Counted from the first letter of the stretch, positions 11,219 to 21,742 are shown. The stretch is DNA of 64,000 nucleotides from Acinetobacter pittii ATCC 19004 = CIP 70.29 (GCF_000369045.1 NZ_KB849797.1:16749-80748); one strand, 5' to 3'. Translations and numbers: made by a program. Notes: generated by a model from the sequence alone, not told the origin.

Positions 11219-11232
11219 TTGAATCTCTAAGC

Positions 11233-11592
11233 TTATGCAGCTAATGCACCTTTAGCTTTTTCAGCTAAAGCAGCAAATGCTACTGCATCATGCATAGCGA
11301 TGTCAGCTAATACGCGACGGTCGATGATCACTTGAGCTTTTTTCAAGCCATCGATCATACGGCTGTAAGACAAACCGTTTTGACGAGCACCAGCATTGAT
11401 ACGCGCAATCCATAGAGCACGGAATTGACGTTTCTTTTGACGGCGGTCACGGTAAGCGTATTGACCAGCTTTGATTACCGCTTGGAACGCTACGCGGTAA
11501 ACGCGTGAACGAGCACCGTAGTAACCTTTAGCGCGAGCAAGAATTTTTTTGTGACGACGATGAGCCACTACACCACGTTTTACACGAGCCAT
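11233..11592 (-). CDS. rplT: 50S ribosomal protein L20
   Basis: Large-subunit protein needed for early 50S assembly. In E. coli it also represses the rpmI-rplT genes by binding their mRNA. The 119 residues are strongly basic and collinear with L20: [22 protein letters not shown] start, [15 protein letters not shown] centre and the C-terminal helical domain. It lies 11 bp after rpmI and is co-transcribed with it. Confidence 0.98.
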
Positions 11593-11603
11593 TTATAATC
11601 TCC

Positions 11604-11798
11604 TTAGATGTATGGGCACATACGACGAACTGAATTCATGTCAGAAACATGAACCATTACACAGCCGCGTAATTGACGGATACGTTTAGCAGATTTTTTG
11701 GTCAAGATGTGGCGCTTGAACGCTTGTTTACGCTTAAAACCGTTTGCAGTCGCTTTGAAGCGTTTAGCTGCACCACGGCGAGTTTTTAACTTAGCCAT
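11604..11798 (-). CDS. rpmI: 50S ribosomal protein L35
   Basis: A 64-residue basic protein of the large ribosomal subunit, starting [15 protein letters not shown] and containing [18 protein letters not shown]. Normal length. It forms a two-gene unit with rplT. In E. coli this pair directly follows infC, but here infC lies 2.9 kb away with other genes between. The gene therefore needs its own promoter, for which there is a good candidate just upstream. Confidence 0.98.
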   Translation of the reverse strand: MAKLKTRRGAAKRFKATANGFKRKQAFKRHILTKKSAKRIRQLRGCVMVHVSDMNSVRRMCPYI

Positions 11799-11873
11799 AG
11801 TAACCTCTTTTAGGCACCTGTTCGGCGCGATTGCACCATTGCAAAATCGACCTGCAGGTAAGGAAGCGCGTAT

Positions 11874-11882
11874 TTTATAGCA
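11874..11882 (-). promoter_or_regulatory. Extended -10 promoter for rpmI-rplT
   Basis: On the minus strand the sequence TGCTATAAA is an extended -10 element, about 75 bp before the rpmI start. No good -35 precedes it, as is typical for extended -10 promoters. The leader contains the palindrome ACCTGCAGGT near 11850. Confidence 0.5.
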
Positions 11883-12036
11883 TGCTGACTAAAATTAAAA
11901 CTATTAGTTACTGTTTTTATGAGTGCAAAGAAAGGTTTTTCGATTTTAACTGTGGCAGCCATATCAATAATAAATAAAGCGCCTGTGCTTTTTTCCATTT
12001 ATAATACGATCAAATTATCAACATACGATATTTCTA

Positions 12037-13287
12037 ATGCAGAAACATGATGCATTTGCAGCCTTACGCTACAGAGATTTCTCAATTGTTACGATTAATC
12101 AATTTTGCTTAACGTTAGCAATTTTGATTCAAGAAATTATTGTTGCTTATTCACTTTATCAAATTACCAAAGATCCTCTAACTTTAGGCTTAATTGGATT
12201 AGCAGAAGCCATTCCATTTATTGCCCTATCGCTTTGGGGTGGCTATTTTGCAGATAGATTTAATAAACAGATTATTATGAAAATCTGTTTGTTTTTCTCG
12301 GTTCCTCTTCCTTTAGTGCTGTGGTAGCTGTTCCATCTGCATGGGTTAGGTCATATCAGTGTAAATTTCCTTTCTTGGGGTATTTATGCTGTTATTTTTG
12401 GCTTAGGTACTATACGTGGGTTTTATAATCCCTCTGCAACGTCTTTAAAACCATTTTTGATTCCTCGTGAACTGTATGCAAATGGTGCAACATGGACGAC
12501 AATCGGTTGGCAAAGTGGTGTAATTATCGGGCCAATGCTTGGTGGTTTCATGCTTGCCTATTTAGGCCGAGAAACAAGTCTATTTAGTGTTGCGGTTTTA
12601 CTTGGTATTTGTTTCATCTTAATTAACCTATTGCATAAGCGTACTTTTCCTAAAATTGAAACTGCTAATGTTTTAGAAAGTTTAGGAGATGGTTTCCGTT
12701 TTATCTGGAAAACTAAAATTGTTCTTTGGGCAATTTCTCTTGATTTAGCTTCTGTTTTATTTGGTGGAGTCATCGCATTATTACCAATTTTTGCAGAAGA
12801 TATCTTAAAAGTCGGTCCAGAAGGACTGGGATATTTACGTGCGGCGCCATCTATTGGAGCGCTCGTCACTATGATTGCTTTGACTCGCTTTCCACCAACT
12901 CAACATGCATGGCGTAACATGCTACTTGCTGTTGCAGGATTTGGTGTTTTCACGATTCTTTTCGCGTTCTCAAATAACATGTGGTTATCACTATTTGCGT
13001 TGGCTATGACAGGCGCTTGTGACAGTATTTCAGTTGTGGTTAGACAAACCATTTTGCAAATTTTTCCACCAGAAAATATGCGTGGTCGCGTTGCTGCTGT
13101 AAACGGAATGTTCGTTTCATCAAGTAATGAGCTTGGTGCATTTGAGTCAGGTTTAGCAGCCAAATATTTAGGAACAATTGCAGCCACTATTTTTGGGGGT
13201 TGTATGACACTTGCAGTGGTCACCTTCTGTTGGCTAAAAACCAATGATCTATTTAAAGTCGATATTACCAAAAGCTCAGAAGACTAG
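12037..13287 (+). pseudogene. MFS transporter gene interrupted by an in-frame TAG
   Basis: The reading frame would encode a 416-residue major facilitator protein of the EntS-like (MFS_3) type. It contains a first helix bundle ending LWGGYFADRFNKQ (the MFS motif A loop) and a second part with GAFESGLAAKYLG and further helices. Codon 97 is TAG (12325-12327), directly after LVLW. The frame stays open on both sides, from 12037 to 12324 and from 12328 to the stop at 13287, so a single base change explains the break. Readthrough or restart at a later codon cannot be excluded. The natural substrate is unknown. Confidence 0.85.
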
Positions 13288-13302
13288 TTAGACCATTTTA
13301 TT

Positions 13303-13324
13303 AAAAGCATCTTCGGATGCTTTT
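13303..13324. terminator. Bidirectional terminator between the MFS pseudogene and the YqaA-like gene
   Basis: AAAAGCATC-TTCG-GATGCTTTT hairpin with a stable tetraloop, between convergent genes. Confidence 0.8.
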
Positions 13325-13327
13325 ATT

Positions 13328-13756
13328 TTAAATAAAACCTGTAATTACCCAATAAATAAAAATATAACGCCCTGCTTTAGCAATCAAAACGATAATTAAA
13401 AAGCGCCAAAAATTTTCTTTGAATAAACCTGCAACTAAAGTAATTGGGTCACCAATCACAGGTGTCCAACTTAGCAACAGCGAATAAAACCCATACTTAT
13501 GATAAAAGCTTTGAGCTTGCTCTAAACGCTTTTCAGAAATAGGAAACCACTTTTTGTGTTTAAAGTGCTCTATTTTTAAACCAAGCCACCAGTTCACACA
13601 CGAGCCCAGTACGTTTCCGAAAGTGGCGAAAGAAATTAGAAGAAAAGCAGAATATTCTTTTTTTAATAATAAGGTGGCGAGTACAGCTTCTGATTGTAAC
13701 GGTAATAATGTAGCCGCCCCAAACGCGCTCAAAAAAAGTAAAAAGTAACTTAGCAT
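13328..13756 (-). CDS. DedA/YqaA-family inner membrane protein
   Basis: A 142-residue membrane protein resembling E. coli YqaA of the SNARE-associated (VTT/DedA) superfamily. Recognisable parts are LPLQSEAVLATLL near the N-terminus, FGNVLGSCVNWWLGL and the GDPITLVAGLFKENFWRF segment. Four to five hydrophobic stretches are visible. DedA relatives act in lipid-carrier scrambling or membrane homeostasis, but the role of this short branch is not established. It sits between a broken MFS gene and a GST gene, within the region separating infC from rpmI. Confidence 0.75.
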   Translation of the reverse strand: MLSYFLLFLSAFGAATLLPLQSEAVLATLLLKKEYSAFLLISFATFGNVLGSCVNWWLGLKIEHFKHKKWFPISEKRLEQAQSFYHKYGFYSLLLSWTPVIGDPITLVAGLFKENFWRFLIIVLIAKAGRYIFIYWVITGFI

Positions 13757-13809
13757 ATTAAATTAGACCAAATCACCTTTCACTTTATTCATTACGCGAC
13801 CAATAAAAG

Positions 13810-14430
13810 TTAGATGACTTTAATTGATAGTGCTTTTTGTACCGCAGGACGTGCCGTCAAGCGAACAATATATTCTTGTACATAAGGATAATCCTCTAAC
13901 TGAATACCTTGCCATTCATAGCGCAAAATCCAAGGTAAAATTGCCATATCAGCAATCGAGTATTCACCTGCAACAAACTTCTGGCCAATGAGCTGCTTAT
14001 TCAGCACACCATATAAGCGCTTAGTCTCATTTACATAGCGGTCTATAGCGTATGGAATTTTTTCTGGTGCAAAACGGTTAAAATGATGGTTCTGCCCTAG
14101 CATAGGCCCTAGCCCACCCATTTGCCACATGAGCCATTGTTCAACTTCAACTCGCTCTTGCTCATCAGTTGGATAAAATAATCCAGTTTTTCGACCTAGA
14201 TATTGCAAGATCGCGCCTGATTCAAATATTGAAATTGGCTCACCACGAGGTCCATCTTGGTCAACAATTGCCGGAATTTTATTATTTGGAGAAATTCTCA
14301 GAAAGTCTGGTTGAAATTGATCATTTTCTAAAATATTGATTGGGTAAAGAGTGTAGTCCAGTCCCATTTCTTCTAAGGCAATTGTGATTTTATGTCCATT
14401 GGGAGTTCCCCAATAATATAGATCAATCAT
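13810..14430 (-). CDS. Glutathione S-transferase family protein (Nu-class like)
   Basis: A 206-residue protein with the N-terminal thioredoxin fold and C-terminal helical GST domain. The start IDLYYWGTPNGHKITIAL and the cis-proline NNKIPAIVDQDG resemble E. coli YfcG/YghU (Nu class), which reduce disulfides using glutathione. The FESGAILQYLG segment supplies the usual Glu-Ser glutathione contact, and GEYSIADMAILPW is the conserved N-capping box. The substrate is unknown. Confidence 0.88.
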   Translation of the reverse strand: MIDLYYWGTPNGHKITIALEEMGLDYTLYPINILENDQFQPDFLRISPNNKIPAIVDQDGPRGEPISIFESGAILQYLGRKTGLFYPTDEQERVEVEQWLMWQMGGLGPMLGQNHHFNRFAPEKIPYAIDRYVNETKRLYGVLNKQLIGQKFVAGEYSIADMAILPWILRYEWQGIQLEDYPYVQEYIVRLTARPAVQKALSIKVI

Positions 14431-14620
14431 TCTATTTTCCTATTCATCGTTATCATGACTGCGTCTTGCGTTATAGCATGTTTTAAGAGAGGCGATGAGA
14501 TTTCCAACACTAAAAAATACATAAAATTCAAGAATTGAATTTCTTTTAAAAGATATAGCAATTGTCTTAAATAAAACTGAACAGAGAAAATTAAATCATC
14601 TTTTTCATTATGATAAGGAT

Positions 14621-14656
14621 ATAAAAAAGCACTGCTTTTGCAGTGCTTTTTTTGAG
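14621..14656. terminator. Terminator after infC
   Basis: AAAAAGCACTGC/GCAGTGCTTTTT stem flanked by A and T runs. On the minus strand it ends the thrS-infC transcript. Confidence 0.88.
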
Positions 14657-14658
14657 TA

Positions 14659-15210
14659 TTACTTTTTCTTTTTAGGTCCAAGTAACATACCCATTTGACG
14701 GCCTTCCATTTTAGGTGCTTGTTCCACAACCCCAAACTCAGCAACATCAGCTTCAATTTTTTGTAATTGAGCTAAGCCAAGTTGTTGGTGAGCCATTTCA
14801 CGACCACGGAAACGTAAAGTGATTTTCACTTTGTTTCCTTCTTCAAGGAATTTCAAAATAGCACGAAGCTTAACTTGATAATCACCAACATCAGTTGCAG
14901 GGCGCAGTTTGATTTCCTTCACTTGCACTTGATGCTGTTTTTTCTTCGCATCTTTTTGCTTCTGCTTAAGGTCAAACAAGTGCTTGTTGTAATCCATAAT
15001 TTTACAAACAGGCGGCTCGGCGTTTGCAACGATCTCAACTAGGTCAAGATCTGCCTCTTCAGCAGCGCGCAGTGCTTCATTTAATGAAACAATTCCTTTT
15101 TGCTCACCGTCAGCACCAACGAGGCGTACTTCTTTTGCACGGATCTCGTCGTTAATTGCTGGACGGTTGCTTTTTGCACCTTGTTGTTGGTTACGGTCAG
15201 GCTGTTTAAT
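14659..15210 (-). CDS. infC: Translation initiation factor IF-3 (ATT start codon)
   Basis: IF-3 keeps the 30S subunit free and checks start-codon pairing. The 183-residue product needs an ATT start at 15210. From there the frame reads [18 protein letters not shown], then the IF-3 N-domain [16 protein letters not shown] and [19 protein letters not shown], and the C-domain with [15 protein letters not shown]. No ATG, GTG or TTG gives a full-length protein; the first in-frame ATG (14997) would lose 71 residues. E. coli infC also starts with AUU, which underlies autocontrol by IF-3. The start lies 5 bp after the thrS stop. Confidence 0.95.
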   Translation of the reverse strand: MKQPDRNQQQGAKSNRPAINDEIRAKEVRLVGADGEQKGIVSLNEALRAAEEADLDLVEIVANAEPPVCKIMDYNKHLFDLKQKQKDAKKKQHQVQVKEIKLRPATDVGDYQVKLRAILKFLEEGNKVKITLRFRGREMAHQQLGLAQLQKIEADVAEFGVVEQAPKMEGRQMGMLLGPKKKK

Positions 15211-15215
15211 CTTTC

Positions 15216-17138
15216 TTACTCCACAATATACCGGCCACGTTCGGCGACGGCAGACTTCACTAAGTCAATGAATGCATCTACTGACATAGTACCTAAATTT
15301 TTTCCTGAGCGGGTACGCACATTCACTGTACCTTCTTCAACTTCTCGATCACCAAGAACTAATAGGTAAGGAATACGCTCTAGAGTACGCTCACGAATCT
15401 TAAATCCGATTTTTTCATTTCTCAAGTCAGAAATAGCACGAAGGCCATTTTCTTTGAGTTTTGCTACGACTTTCTCACAAGCTTCAGCTTGAGAGTCCGT
15501 AATATTCATGACACATGCTTGTAACGGCGACAACCAAGGTGGCATGAAACCAGCGTAGTGTTCAATTAGTATACCAATAAAACGCTCAAAACTGCCAAGA
15601 ATTGCACGATGCAACATCACAGGCTGATCACGATCATTGTCTTCAGTCACATAAGACGCATCTAAGCGTTCTGGCAAGTTGAAGTCACACTGAATAGTAC
15701 CACACTGCCATACACGTCCGAGACAGTCTTTCAATGAGAATTCAATTTTCGGACCGTAGAACGCGCCTTCACCAGGTTGTAATTCCCATTCAAGACCCGC
15801 TGCATCTAAAGCATCTGCTAAAGATTTTTCAGCCATATCCCAAAGTGCATCATCACCCACACGTTTTTCTGGACGTGTAGAAAGTTTCATTTGCACTTCT
15901 TCAAAACCAAAATCTTTATAAACTTCTAAAGTCAGCTTAATAAAGTCAGCAACTTCTTGACCGATCTGTTCTTTAGTACAGAAGATGTGCGCGTCATCTT
16001 GTGTAAAGCCACGTACACGCATAATGCCGTGTAAAGAACCTGATGGTTCGTTACGATGACAAGAACCAAACTCTGCTAAACGAATCGGTAAATCACGGTA
16101 AGACTTCAAACCTTGGTTGAACACTTGCACGTGACATGGGCAGTTCATTGGCTTAACGGCATAGTTACGATTTTCAGAATGAGTCGTAAACATGTTGTCA
16201 GCATAGTTCGCCGCATGACCTGATTTTTCCCACAGTGTAAAATCTACAATTTGTGGTGTTTTAATCTCAAGGTAACCGTTGTCTTGCTGAACTTTACGCA
16301 TGTATTGTTCAAGTACTTGGTAAATAGTCCAGCCATTTGGATGCCAGAACACCATACCCGGTGCTTCTTCTTGCATATGGAACAAGTCTAAAGCTTTACC
16401 AATTTTACGATGGTCACGCTTTTCAGCTTCTTCGATACGTTTGATGTATGCAGCGAGCTGTTTTTTGTCTGCCCAAGCTGTACCATAAATACGTTGAAGC
16501 TGTTCGTTCTTCGCATCACCACGCCAGTATGCACCAGAGATTTTAGTGAGCTTGAACGATTTTAAGAATTTGGTATTCGGTACGTGTGGACCACGACACA
16601 TATCCAAATAATCTTGATGGTAGTACAAGCCCATTTGTGTTTCTTCAGGCATGTCTGCAATCAAGCGTAATTTATATTCTTCGCCACGCGCAGTAAATTC
16701 AGCAATAACTTCATCACGCGGTGTCATTTTTTTAACGACATCGTAATCTTGATCGATGAGCTTTTTCATACGCTCTTCGATAGCTGCCATATCATCCAAG
16801 GTAAAAGGACGTGGCATCCAGATGTCGTAGTAAAAACCTTCTTCAATGACTGGACCAATCACCATCTTGGCTTCCGGGAAAAGCTGTTTAACAGCATGCC
16901 CTACAAGGTGTGCACAAGAATGGCGAATAATTTCAAGACCTTCCTCATCTTTTGGAGTGATAATTTGTAAGGTCGAATCTTCGGTAATTAAGTCACATGC
17001 ATCAACTAAGCGATCATTTACACGGCCAGCAACAGTATTTTTTGCTAGACCAGGCCCAATACTTTGGGCAACTTCCATAACAGATACAGCGTGATCAAAA
17101 CTCTTTTGATCGCCATTTGGCAATGTGATAATTGGCAT
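15216..17138 (-). CDS. thrS: Threonine-tRNA ligase
   Basis: Class II synthetase that charges tRNA-Thr. The 640 residues carry an N-terminal TGS domain, the editing domain with the [16 protein letters not shown] metal/His motif near residue 73, the catalytic core with the zinc cysteine in [12 protein letters not shown] and a C-terminal anticodon domain. The length equals E. coli ThrS (642). An AAGGA ribosome site lies 6 bases before the ATG. infC follows within 5 bp. Confidence 0.98.
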   Translation of the reverse strand: MPIITLPNGDQKSFDHAVSVMEVAQSIGPGLAKNTVAGRVNDRLVDACDLITEDSTLQIITPKDEEGLEIIRHSCAHLVGHAVKQLFPEAKMVIGPVIEEGFYYDIWMPRPFTLDDMAAIEERMKKLIDQDYDVVKKMTPRDEVIAEFTARGEEYKLRLIADMPEETQMGLYYHQDYLDMCRGPHVPNTKFLKSFKLTKISGAYWRGDAKNEQLQRIYGTAWADKKQLAAYIKRIEEAEKRDHRKIGKALDLFHMQEEAPGMVFWHPNGWTIYQVLEQYMRKVQQDNGYLEIKTPQIVDFTLWEKSGHAANYADNMFTTHSENRNYAVKPMNCPCHVQVFNQGLKSYRDLPIRLAEFGSCHRNEPSGSLHGIMRVRGFTQDDAHIFCTKEQIGQEVADFIKLTLEVYKDFGFEEVQMKLSTRPEKRVGDDALWDMAEKSLADALDAAGLEWELQPGEGAFYGPKIEFSLKDCLGRVWQCGTIQCDFNLPERLDASYVTEDNDRDQPVMLHRAILGSFERFIGILIEHYAGFMPPWLSPLQACVMNITDSQAEACEKVVAKLKENGLRAISDLRNEKIGFKIRERTLERIPYLLVLGDREVEEGTVNVRTRSGKNLGTMSVDAFIDLVKSAVAERGRYIVE

Positions 17139-17529
17139 AAAAAAATCCTTAAGGAGTGATGCCCTATACGAAGGAGCATTTCACCGCGAGATTATGATCG
17201 AGGCGAACCTCAAAATATAAAAACGGTGTAAATCAAAGTTAAAAAACCTGAAAGATTTTACACTTGTTCAAGCAATGTGAAAACCTTTGAGTCCATAAAA
17301 TCATAAATACATTTTGCTTATCGCGTAAACAGCAATAAATGACTTAAAAATATATTGAGATGATTTTTAAACATGTTTAACACAAGTGGTTTAAGATGAA
17401 GAAAATAGCATTTCTGCTCATTTTTTGACTGGAGGGTATCGCCTTTAAGACTAAAGCATAGATGCTTTGATTGATATTACATCATATGTTCAAAGAATGA
17501 ATTAAAAATAGAACACGGAGTTGTTTCAC
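17139..17529. promoter_or_regulatory. Divergent intergenic region between thrS and the acyl-CoA synthetase gene
   Basis: About 390 bp with no gene. It must hold the promoters of both divergent genes. A perfect 12-bp palindrome TAAACATGTTTA (17368-17379) lies on the acyl-CoA synthetase side and could be a TetR-type operator. A small hairpin AAAGCAT-AG-ATGCTTT lies near 17454-17469. Confidence 0.4.
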
Positions 17530-19167
17530 ATGGTTAGTGCTTATGATGAGTTACCACGCACACCCGCAAACTTTGTTGCGTTATCACCTCTACGCTACCT
17601 AGAGCGTGCGGCTTATATTTACCCAGATCAAGCTTCAATTATTCATGGTAAGCGCCAAATTTCATGGAAAGAAACTTACCAACGTTGTTGCCAATTTGCA
17701 TCTCAGCTCAAGCAACTGGGAATTGAGAAAAATGATACGGTATCTGTCTTATTGCCAAATATTCCAGCCATGATTGAAGCACATTTTGCAGTTCCTATGG
17801 CGGGTGCGGTACTTAATACCCTCAATACACGTTTAGATGCAAAAACAATCGCTTTCATGTTGGAACATGCAGAAAGTAAAGTGCTGTTGGTTGATCCTGA
17901 ATTTGTGAATTTGGCAAGAGAAGCCCTCTCACTTATTCCGAATCAGCACATTGTTGTGATTGATGTAGCTGATACGGAATACGAAGGTGAAAATCAGTTT
18001 TTGGGTTCCTTTGAATATGAAGAATGGATCGCTCAAGGCGACATTAACTTCTCTTGGCATTTACCAGAAGATGAATGGGATGCGATTAGCTTAAATTACA
18101 CATCTGGAACTACAGGTAATCCTAAAGGTGTGGTCTATCATCATCGCGGGGCTTATCTTAATGCTGCAAGCAATATCTTGGCTTGTGGAATGAAACCGCG
18201 TGCTGTGTATTTATGGACACTCCCCCTCTTTCATTGTAATGGCTGGTGTTTTGCATGGAGCATAGCAGCAAGTGGTGGAACCAATATCTGTTTACGCAAA
18301 GTCGATCCCGAATTAGTCATGCAATTGATTGCAGCCCATAAAGTTGATTATTTCTGTGGTGCGCCTATTGTTCTTTCAATGATTCTTAACTTACCTAAAG
18401 AAAAACAAACCAGCTTTGCTCACCATGTTGAAGTCATGGTTGCTGGGGCAGCTCCCCCTGTTGCCATTATTGAAGGGATGCGAAACATGGGGATTAACGT
18501 AAACCATGTATATGGCTTAACAGAAACTTATGGGCCTTCTGCCCTATGTGCTTCGCAATCTGGATGGAATGAACTATCAATTGCTGAACAAGCCCAACTT
18601 CATTCCCGTCAAGGCGTACCCTACCCGTTACAAGACAGTATGCGTGTGTTAGACCCCGAGACTATGGAACCTGTGCCTAATGATGGTCAAACCATGGGAG
18701 AAATCATGTTCCGTGGCAATATTGTCATGAAAGGCTATTTAAAGAACCCTAAAGCAACTCAAGAAGCCTTTGCTGGCGGATGGTTTCACACGGGCGACCT
18801 AGCCGTTTGCCACCCAGATGGTTATGCAAAAATTACTGATCGTTCGAAGGACATCATTATTTCAGGTGGAGAAAACATTTCATCTTTAGAAGTAGAAGAT
18901 GTTTTGTATAAACACCCTGCTGTATTAACCGCTGCTGTAGTCGCTAAACCCGATGCACGTTGGCAAGAAGTACCATGCGCGTTTATTGAATTAAAGATGG
19001 GCGCTACAGCAACACCTGAAGAAATTATTGCACACTGCCAAAAAGAATTAGCGCGCTTTAAAGTGCCTAAAGATGTGGTTATTACAGAAATTCCGAAAAC
19101 ATCGACAGGTAAATTACAGAAATTTATCTTGCGTGAATGGGCAAGAGAACGGGCTGAAAATGTATAA
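17530..19167 (+). CDS. Acyl-CoA synthetase (AMP-forming), medium-chain FadD type
   Basis: ANL-superfamily enzyme that activates a carboxylic acid to its CoA thioester through an acyl-AMP. The 545 residues include the AMP-binding P-loop region NYTSGTTGNPKGVVYHH near residue 185, GLTETYG near residue 330 (adenine site), WFHTGDLAVCHPDGYAKITDRSKD and the C-terminal lysine motif PKTSTGKLQKF. The ATG at 17530 has a GGAG 9 bases upstream, so it was chosen over the TTG at 17521. Substrate chain length cannot be read from sequence; the closest known types are medium-chain or dimethylmalonyl-type ligases. Confidence 0.9.
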   Translation: MVSAYDELPRTPANFVALSPLRYLERAAYIYPDQASIIHGKRQISWKETYQRCCQFASQLKQLGIEKNDTVSVLLPNIPAMIEAHFAVPMAGAVLNTLNTRLDAKTIAFMLEHAESKVLLVDPEFVNLAREALSLIPNQHIVVIDVADTEYEGENQFLGSFEYEEWIAQGDINFSWHLPEDEWDAISLNYTSGTTGNPKGVVYHHRGAYLNAASNILACGMKPRAVYLWTLPLFHCNGWCFAWSIAASGGTNICLRKVDPELVMQLIAAHKVDYFCGAPIVLSMILNLPKEKQTSFAHHVEVMVAGAAPPVAIIEGMRNMGINVNHVYGLTETYGPSALCASQSGWNELSIAEQAQLHSRQGVPYPLQDSMRVLDPETMEPVPNDGQTMGEIMFRGNIVMKGYLKNPKATQEAFAGGWFHTGDLAVCHPDGYAKITDRSKDIIISGGENISSLEVEDVLYKHPAVLTAAVVAKPDARWQEVPCAFIELKMGATATPEEIIAHCQKELARFKVPKDVVITEIPKTSTGKLQKFILREWARERAENV

Positions 19168-19170
19168 ATA

Positions 19171-19203
19171 AAAAAAGCGACGCCTTGAGCGTCGCTTTTT
19201 TAT
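19171..19203. terminator. Bidirectional terminator between the acyl-CoA synthetase gene and darP
   Basis: AAAAGCGACGC/GCGTCGCTTTT stem with T tracts on both sides, between convergent genes. Confidence 0.9.
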
Positions 19204-19213
19204 GGAAAAGCAT

Positions 19214-19750
19214 TTAGCCTTGATCAGACAATAAAGCAATTTGCTGTACATAGTTTACAAATTTACCTTTTGATGCCTCAAGCTCTGCCTCACTCACTTG
19301 TTGACTCTTATCACGGTTGATTCTCAACACATGCTGACGCAAGGTGTGCCGTTCCGAAGCATTATAAATTTTACTAAATTCATTAATTGCAGGGTCACCT
19401 TGTTCGATCATACGATCAACCCAACGCATCAATTGAGCCTGTTTTTTTGCGCCTTGCTGCGGAGTTAAATAAGACAAAATAACGGTCTCATCTTCATTAC
19501 GCAATAATTTACCAATACGTTGAAACTGACGACGACGAGCTTCAAAAGAACTAATGTTCTGTACTTCCATTAACGCATCAATTAAACGTTCATCAACTGG
19601 GAGTTTTTGAATCTGTTTAACAGAAAGTTGTGCTAATTGCTCACCTAAAGCAGCCATACGTTGAACTGCTTTTTTCTGTTCTGTTTTACTTGCACGTCCT
19701 TCTAAAGAGCCAAAATCTTCTTCAGTATAACGTTGGGGACGACGTGCCAC
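19214..19750 (-). CDS. darP: Dual-action ribosomal maturation protein DarP (YjgA, DUF615)
   Basis: A 178-residue protein of the YjgA family, which associates with late 50S precursors and helps mature the peptidyl-transferase centre. Typical features are the basic N-terminus (MARRPQRYTEEDFG), KAVQRMAALGEQLAQL, the FEARRRQFQRIGKLLR segment and LMRWVDRMIEQGD. It follows the HPr gene by 2 bp, so it is the last gene of the rapZ-HPr-darP run. Confidence 0.9.
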   Translation of the reverse strand: MARRPQRYTEEDFGSLEGRASKTEQKKAVQRMAALGEQLAQLSVKQIQKLPVDERLIDALMEVQNISSFEARRRQFQRIGKLLRNEDETVILSYLTPQQGAKKQAQLMRWVDRMIEQGDPAINEFSKIYNASERHTLRQHVLRINRDKSQQVSEAELEASKGKFVNYVQQIALLSDQG

Positions 19751-19752
19751 GA

Positions 19753-20022
19753 TTAATCTGCCTCATAAAATTTTGCGGCGAATAACGCCTGTACTTCATT
19801 TAATGCCTGCTCTTCGTCGGTACCATCAATGACCAATCGTAAAGTAGTCCCTTTACCTGCACCTAACATCAGCAAAGACATAATATTTTTTGCATCTACT
19901 AAATGATCGCCTTTTCCAATTTGGATCGACGAACGAAATTTTGTAGTGACCTCTATCAGTTTTCCTGATGCACGAGCATGTAAACCGAGTTTATTAATTA
20001 CATCAACAGTTGTGTCTATCAT
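19753..20022 (-). CDS. HPr-family phosphocarrier protein (NPr-like)
   Basis: An 89-residue HPr protein. Phosphorylation would occur at His15 in [13 protein letters not shown], and the regulatory-site region [17 protein letters not shown] is present. Such proteins next to rapZ usually belong to the nitrogen PTS rather than a sugar PTS. The start at 20022 puts His15 exactly at the canonical position and overlaps the rapZ stop by four bases (ATGA). No EI or EIIA gene is visible here. Confidence 0.93.
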   Translation of the reverse strand: MIDTTVDVINKLGLHARASGKLIEVTTKFRSSIQIGKGDHLVDAKNIMSLLMLGAGKGTTLRLVIDGTDEEQALNEVQALFAAKFYEAD

Positions 20023-20870
20023 GACCAGTGCTTCATTTCTCTGTGTAAGACCTGAACAGACCATTCTGCCTCAAGTGCTTGTTTTAGTCTATCTACGATA
20101 TAAACGGAACGATGTTGACCACCCGTACAACCAATAGAAATCGTCATATAGTGACGATGTCCTTCAGCAAATGCTGGAAGCCATTTTTTTAAGAAGTGAA
20201 GGATATCATCAAACATTTCGTTTGCTTGCGGACTTGCTTCTAAAAATAGTCTTACTGGCTCATCCAAACCAGAAAAACGTCTCAATTCTAAATCCCAATG
20301 CGGATTTGGTAAATGCCGTACATCAAAAACATAATCAGCATCTAAAGGAATGCCATGTTTATATCCAAATGACTGCAATATCACGATGAGCTTATCTGAC
20401 TGCCCCAATTTAGACAGTAAAATATGCTTTAAATCATGAACACTTTTATCCGTTGTATCAATATGAACCGTAGCGCGGAACTGAATTGGCAGCAGTAACT
20501 GCTTTTCTTCATGAATACATTGCAACAGACTTTTAAAACGATTGGCTAATGGATGCGGACGACGTGATGCACTAAAACGTGCGATCAAATCCTGATCTTG
20601 CGTAGTCAGATAAATCACATCAACTGTGCCATGTTTTTGTAGTTGCTCAAAAACATGATCGAACTCTTGCATATCTGCACGAGTGCTTCGAACATCCACA
20701 CCTAATGCCAACTGCTCTAGATTATTTTCATGATCTAGCTTTGCCACAATTTCGGGCAGCAATGCCAAAGGCAAATTATCAATACAGTAATAGCCCAAAT
20801 CTTCTAACACTTGGAGAGCCGAAGATTTTCCTGAACCAGACTGTCCTGTCACGATAAGTATACGCTTCAT
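20019..20870 (-). CDS. rapZ: RNase adapter protein RapZ
   Basis: In E. coli, RapZ binds the sRNA GlmZ and delivers it to RNase E, linking glucosamine-6-phosphate level to cell wall synthesis. The 283 residues contain the N-terminal Walker A loop [13 protein letters not shown], the family motif LGVDVRS, and the C-terminal [14 protein letters not shown] segment that binds the metabolite. Whether GlmZ exists in Acinetobacter is not shown by this window. The HPr gene is translationally coupled downstream. Confidence 0.95.
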   Translation of the reverse strand: MKRILIVTGQSGSGKSSALQVLEDLGYYCIDNLPLALLPEIVAKLDHENNLEQLALGVDVRSTRADMQEFDHVFEQLQKHGTVDVIYLTTQDQDLIARFSASRRPHPLANRFKSLLQCIHEEKQLLLPIQFRATVHIDTTDKSVHDLKHILLSKLGQSDKLIVILQSFGYKHGIPLDADYVFDVRHLPNPHWDLELRRFSGLDEPVRLFLEASPQANEMFDDILHFLKKWLPAFAEGHRHYMTISIGCTGGQHRSVYIVDRLKQALEAEWSVQVLHREMKHWS

Positions 20871-20893
20871 GGCATGGCTGTCCTTTGATCTGT

Positions 20894-21742
20894 TTATTGG
20901 GGTGTAAAGGCAACTTCTAAGTTATCAATCAAACGAGTTGCACCCAATTTTGCCGCGATGAACAACACAATATCACGATCAAACTGAGTAGCAGGTAACA
21001 GATTTGACTGACGAGCTTCGACATAATCCACAACAAACCCATTATCTGTCAACTGAGTTTTGATATCTTCTAAAACTTGTTGTAGATCTTTGCCTTGATG
21101 TAACTGCTGCTCAGCTTGCTTTAAACTTTGATAAATAACCGGAGCGACCTGACGTTGCTCTGGACTTAAATAACCATTTCTTGAACTAAGAGCTAAGCCA
21201 TCTGCTGCACGAACAATTGGCACACCAATTACTTCTAGCGGGATATTTAAATCTTGTACAAACTGGCGAATCACTGCTAACTGTTGGTAATCTTTTTGAC
21301 CAAAGAAAGCATAGTTAGGTTGCACAATATTAAAGAGTTTGGTGACCACCAAAGCTACGCCATCAAAATGACCTGGACGCGAGCTACCACATAAAGCATC
21401 AGTAATTTGGCTAACACTTATATTGGTTAAACGTGGCTGAGTACCGTACATTTGCTCAACTGATGGTGCAAAAATAATGTCACAACCAACATCGGCTAAT
21501 AGACGACTATCTTGTTCTAAAGTACGAGGATAGTTATCAAAATCTTCACCCGGTCCAAATTGAGTTGGATTTACGAAGATACTAACAACCACAACATCAC
21601 ATAACTTTTTCGCTTCACGAACAAGTGTGAGATGTCCTTCATGTAGATTTCCCATGGTTGGGACAAAACCAATAATTTTACGCGCAGCTCTAGCAGGATT
21701 TAAAGAAGCTGCAAGACCTTGTATGGTGGTTTCTGTTTTCAT
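20894..21742 (-). CDS. panC: Pantothenate synthetase
   Basis: Condenses pantoate with beta-alanine using ATP, the last step to pantothenate and thus coenzyme A. The 282 residues show the HIGH-like motif [16 protein letters not shown], the pantoate site [30 protein letters not shown] and the KMSKS-like [10 protein letters not shown]. It lies 3 bp after panB on the same strand, forming a panBC unit. Confidence 0.97.
   Translation of the reverse strand: MKTETTIQGLAASLNPARAARKIIGFVPTMGNLHEGHLTLVREAKKLCDVVVVSIFVNPTQFGPGEDFDNYPRTLEQDSRLLADVGCDIIFAPSVEQMYGTQPRLTNISVSQITDALCGSSRPGHFDGVALVVTKLFNIVQPNYAFFGQKDYQQLAVIRQFVQDLNIPLEVIGVPIVRAADGLALSSRNGYLSPEQRQVAPVIYQSLKQAEQQLHQGKDLQQVLEDIKTQLTDNGFVVDYVEARQSNLLPATQFDRDIVLFIAAKLGATRLIDNLEVAFTPQ

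Noticed and set aside
14427..14756. A 109-codon frame overlapping the end of infC
   Set aside because: It spans the infC terminator and lies in another frame of conserved infC codons.
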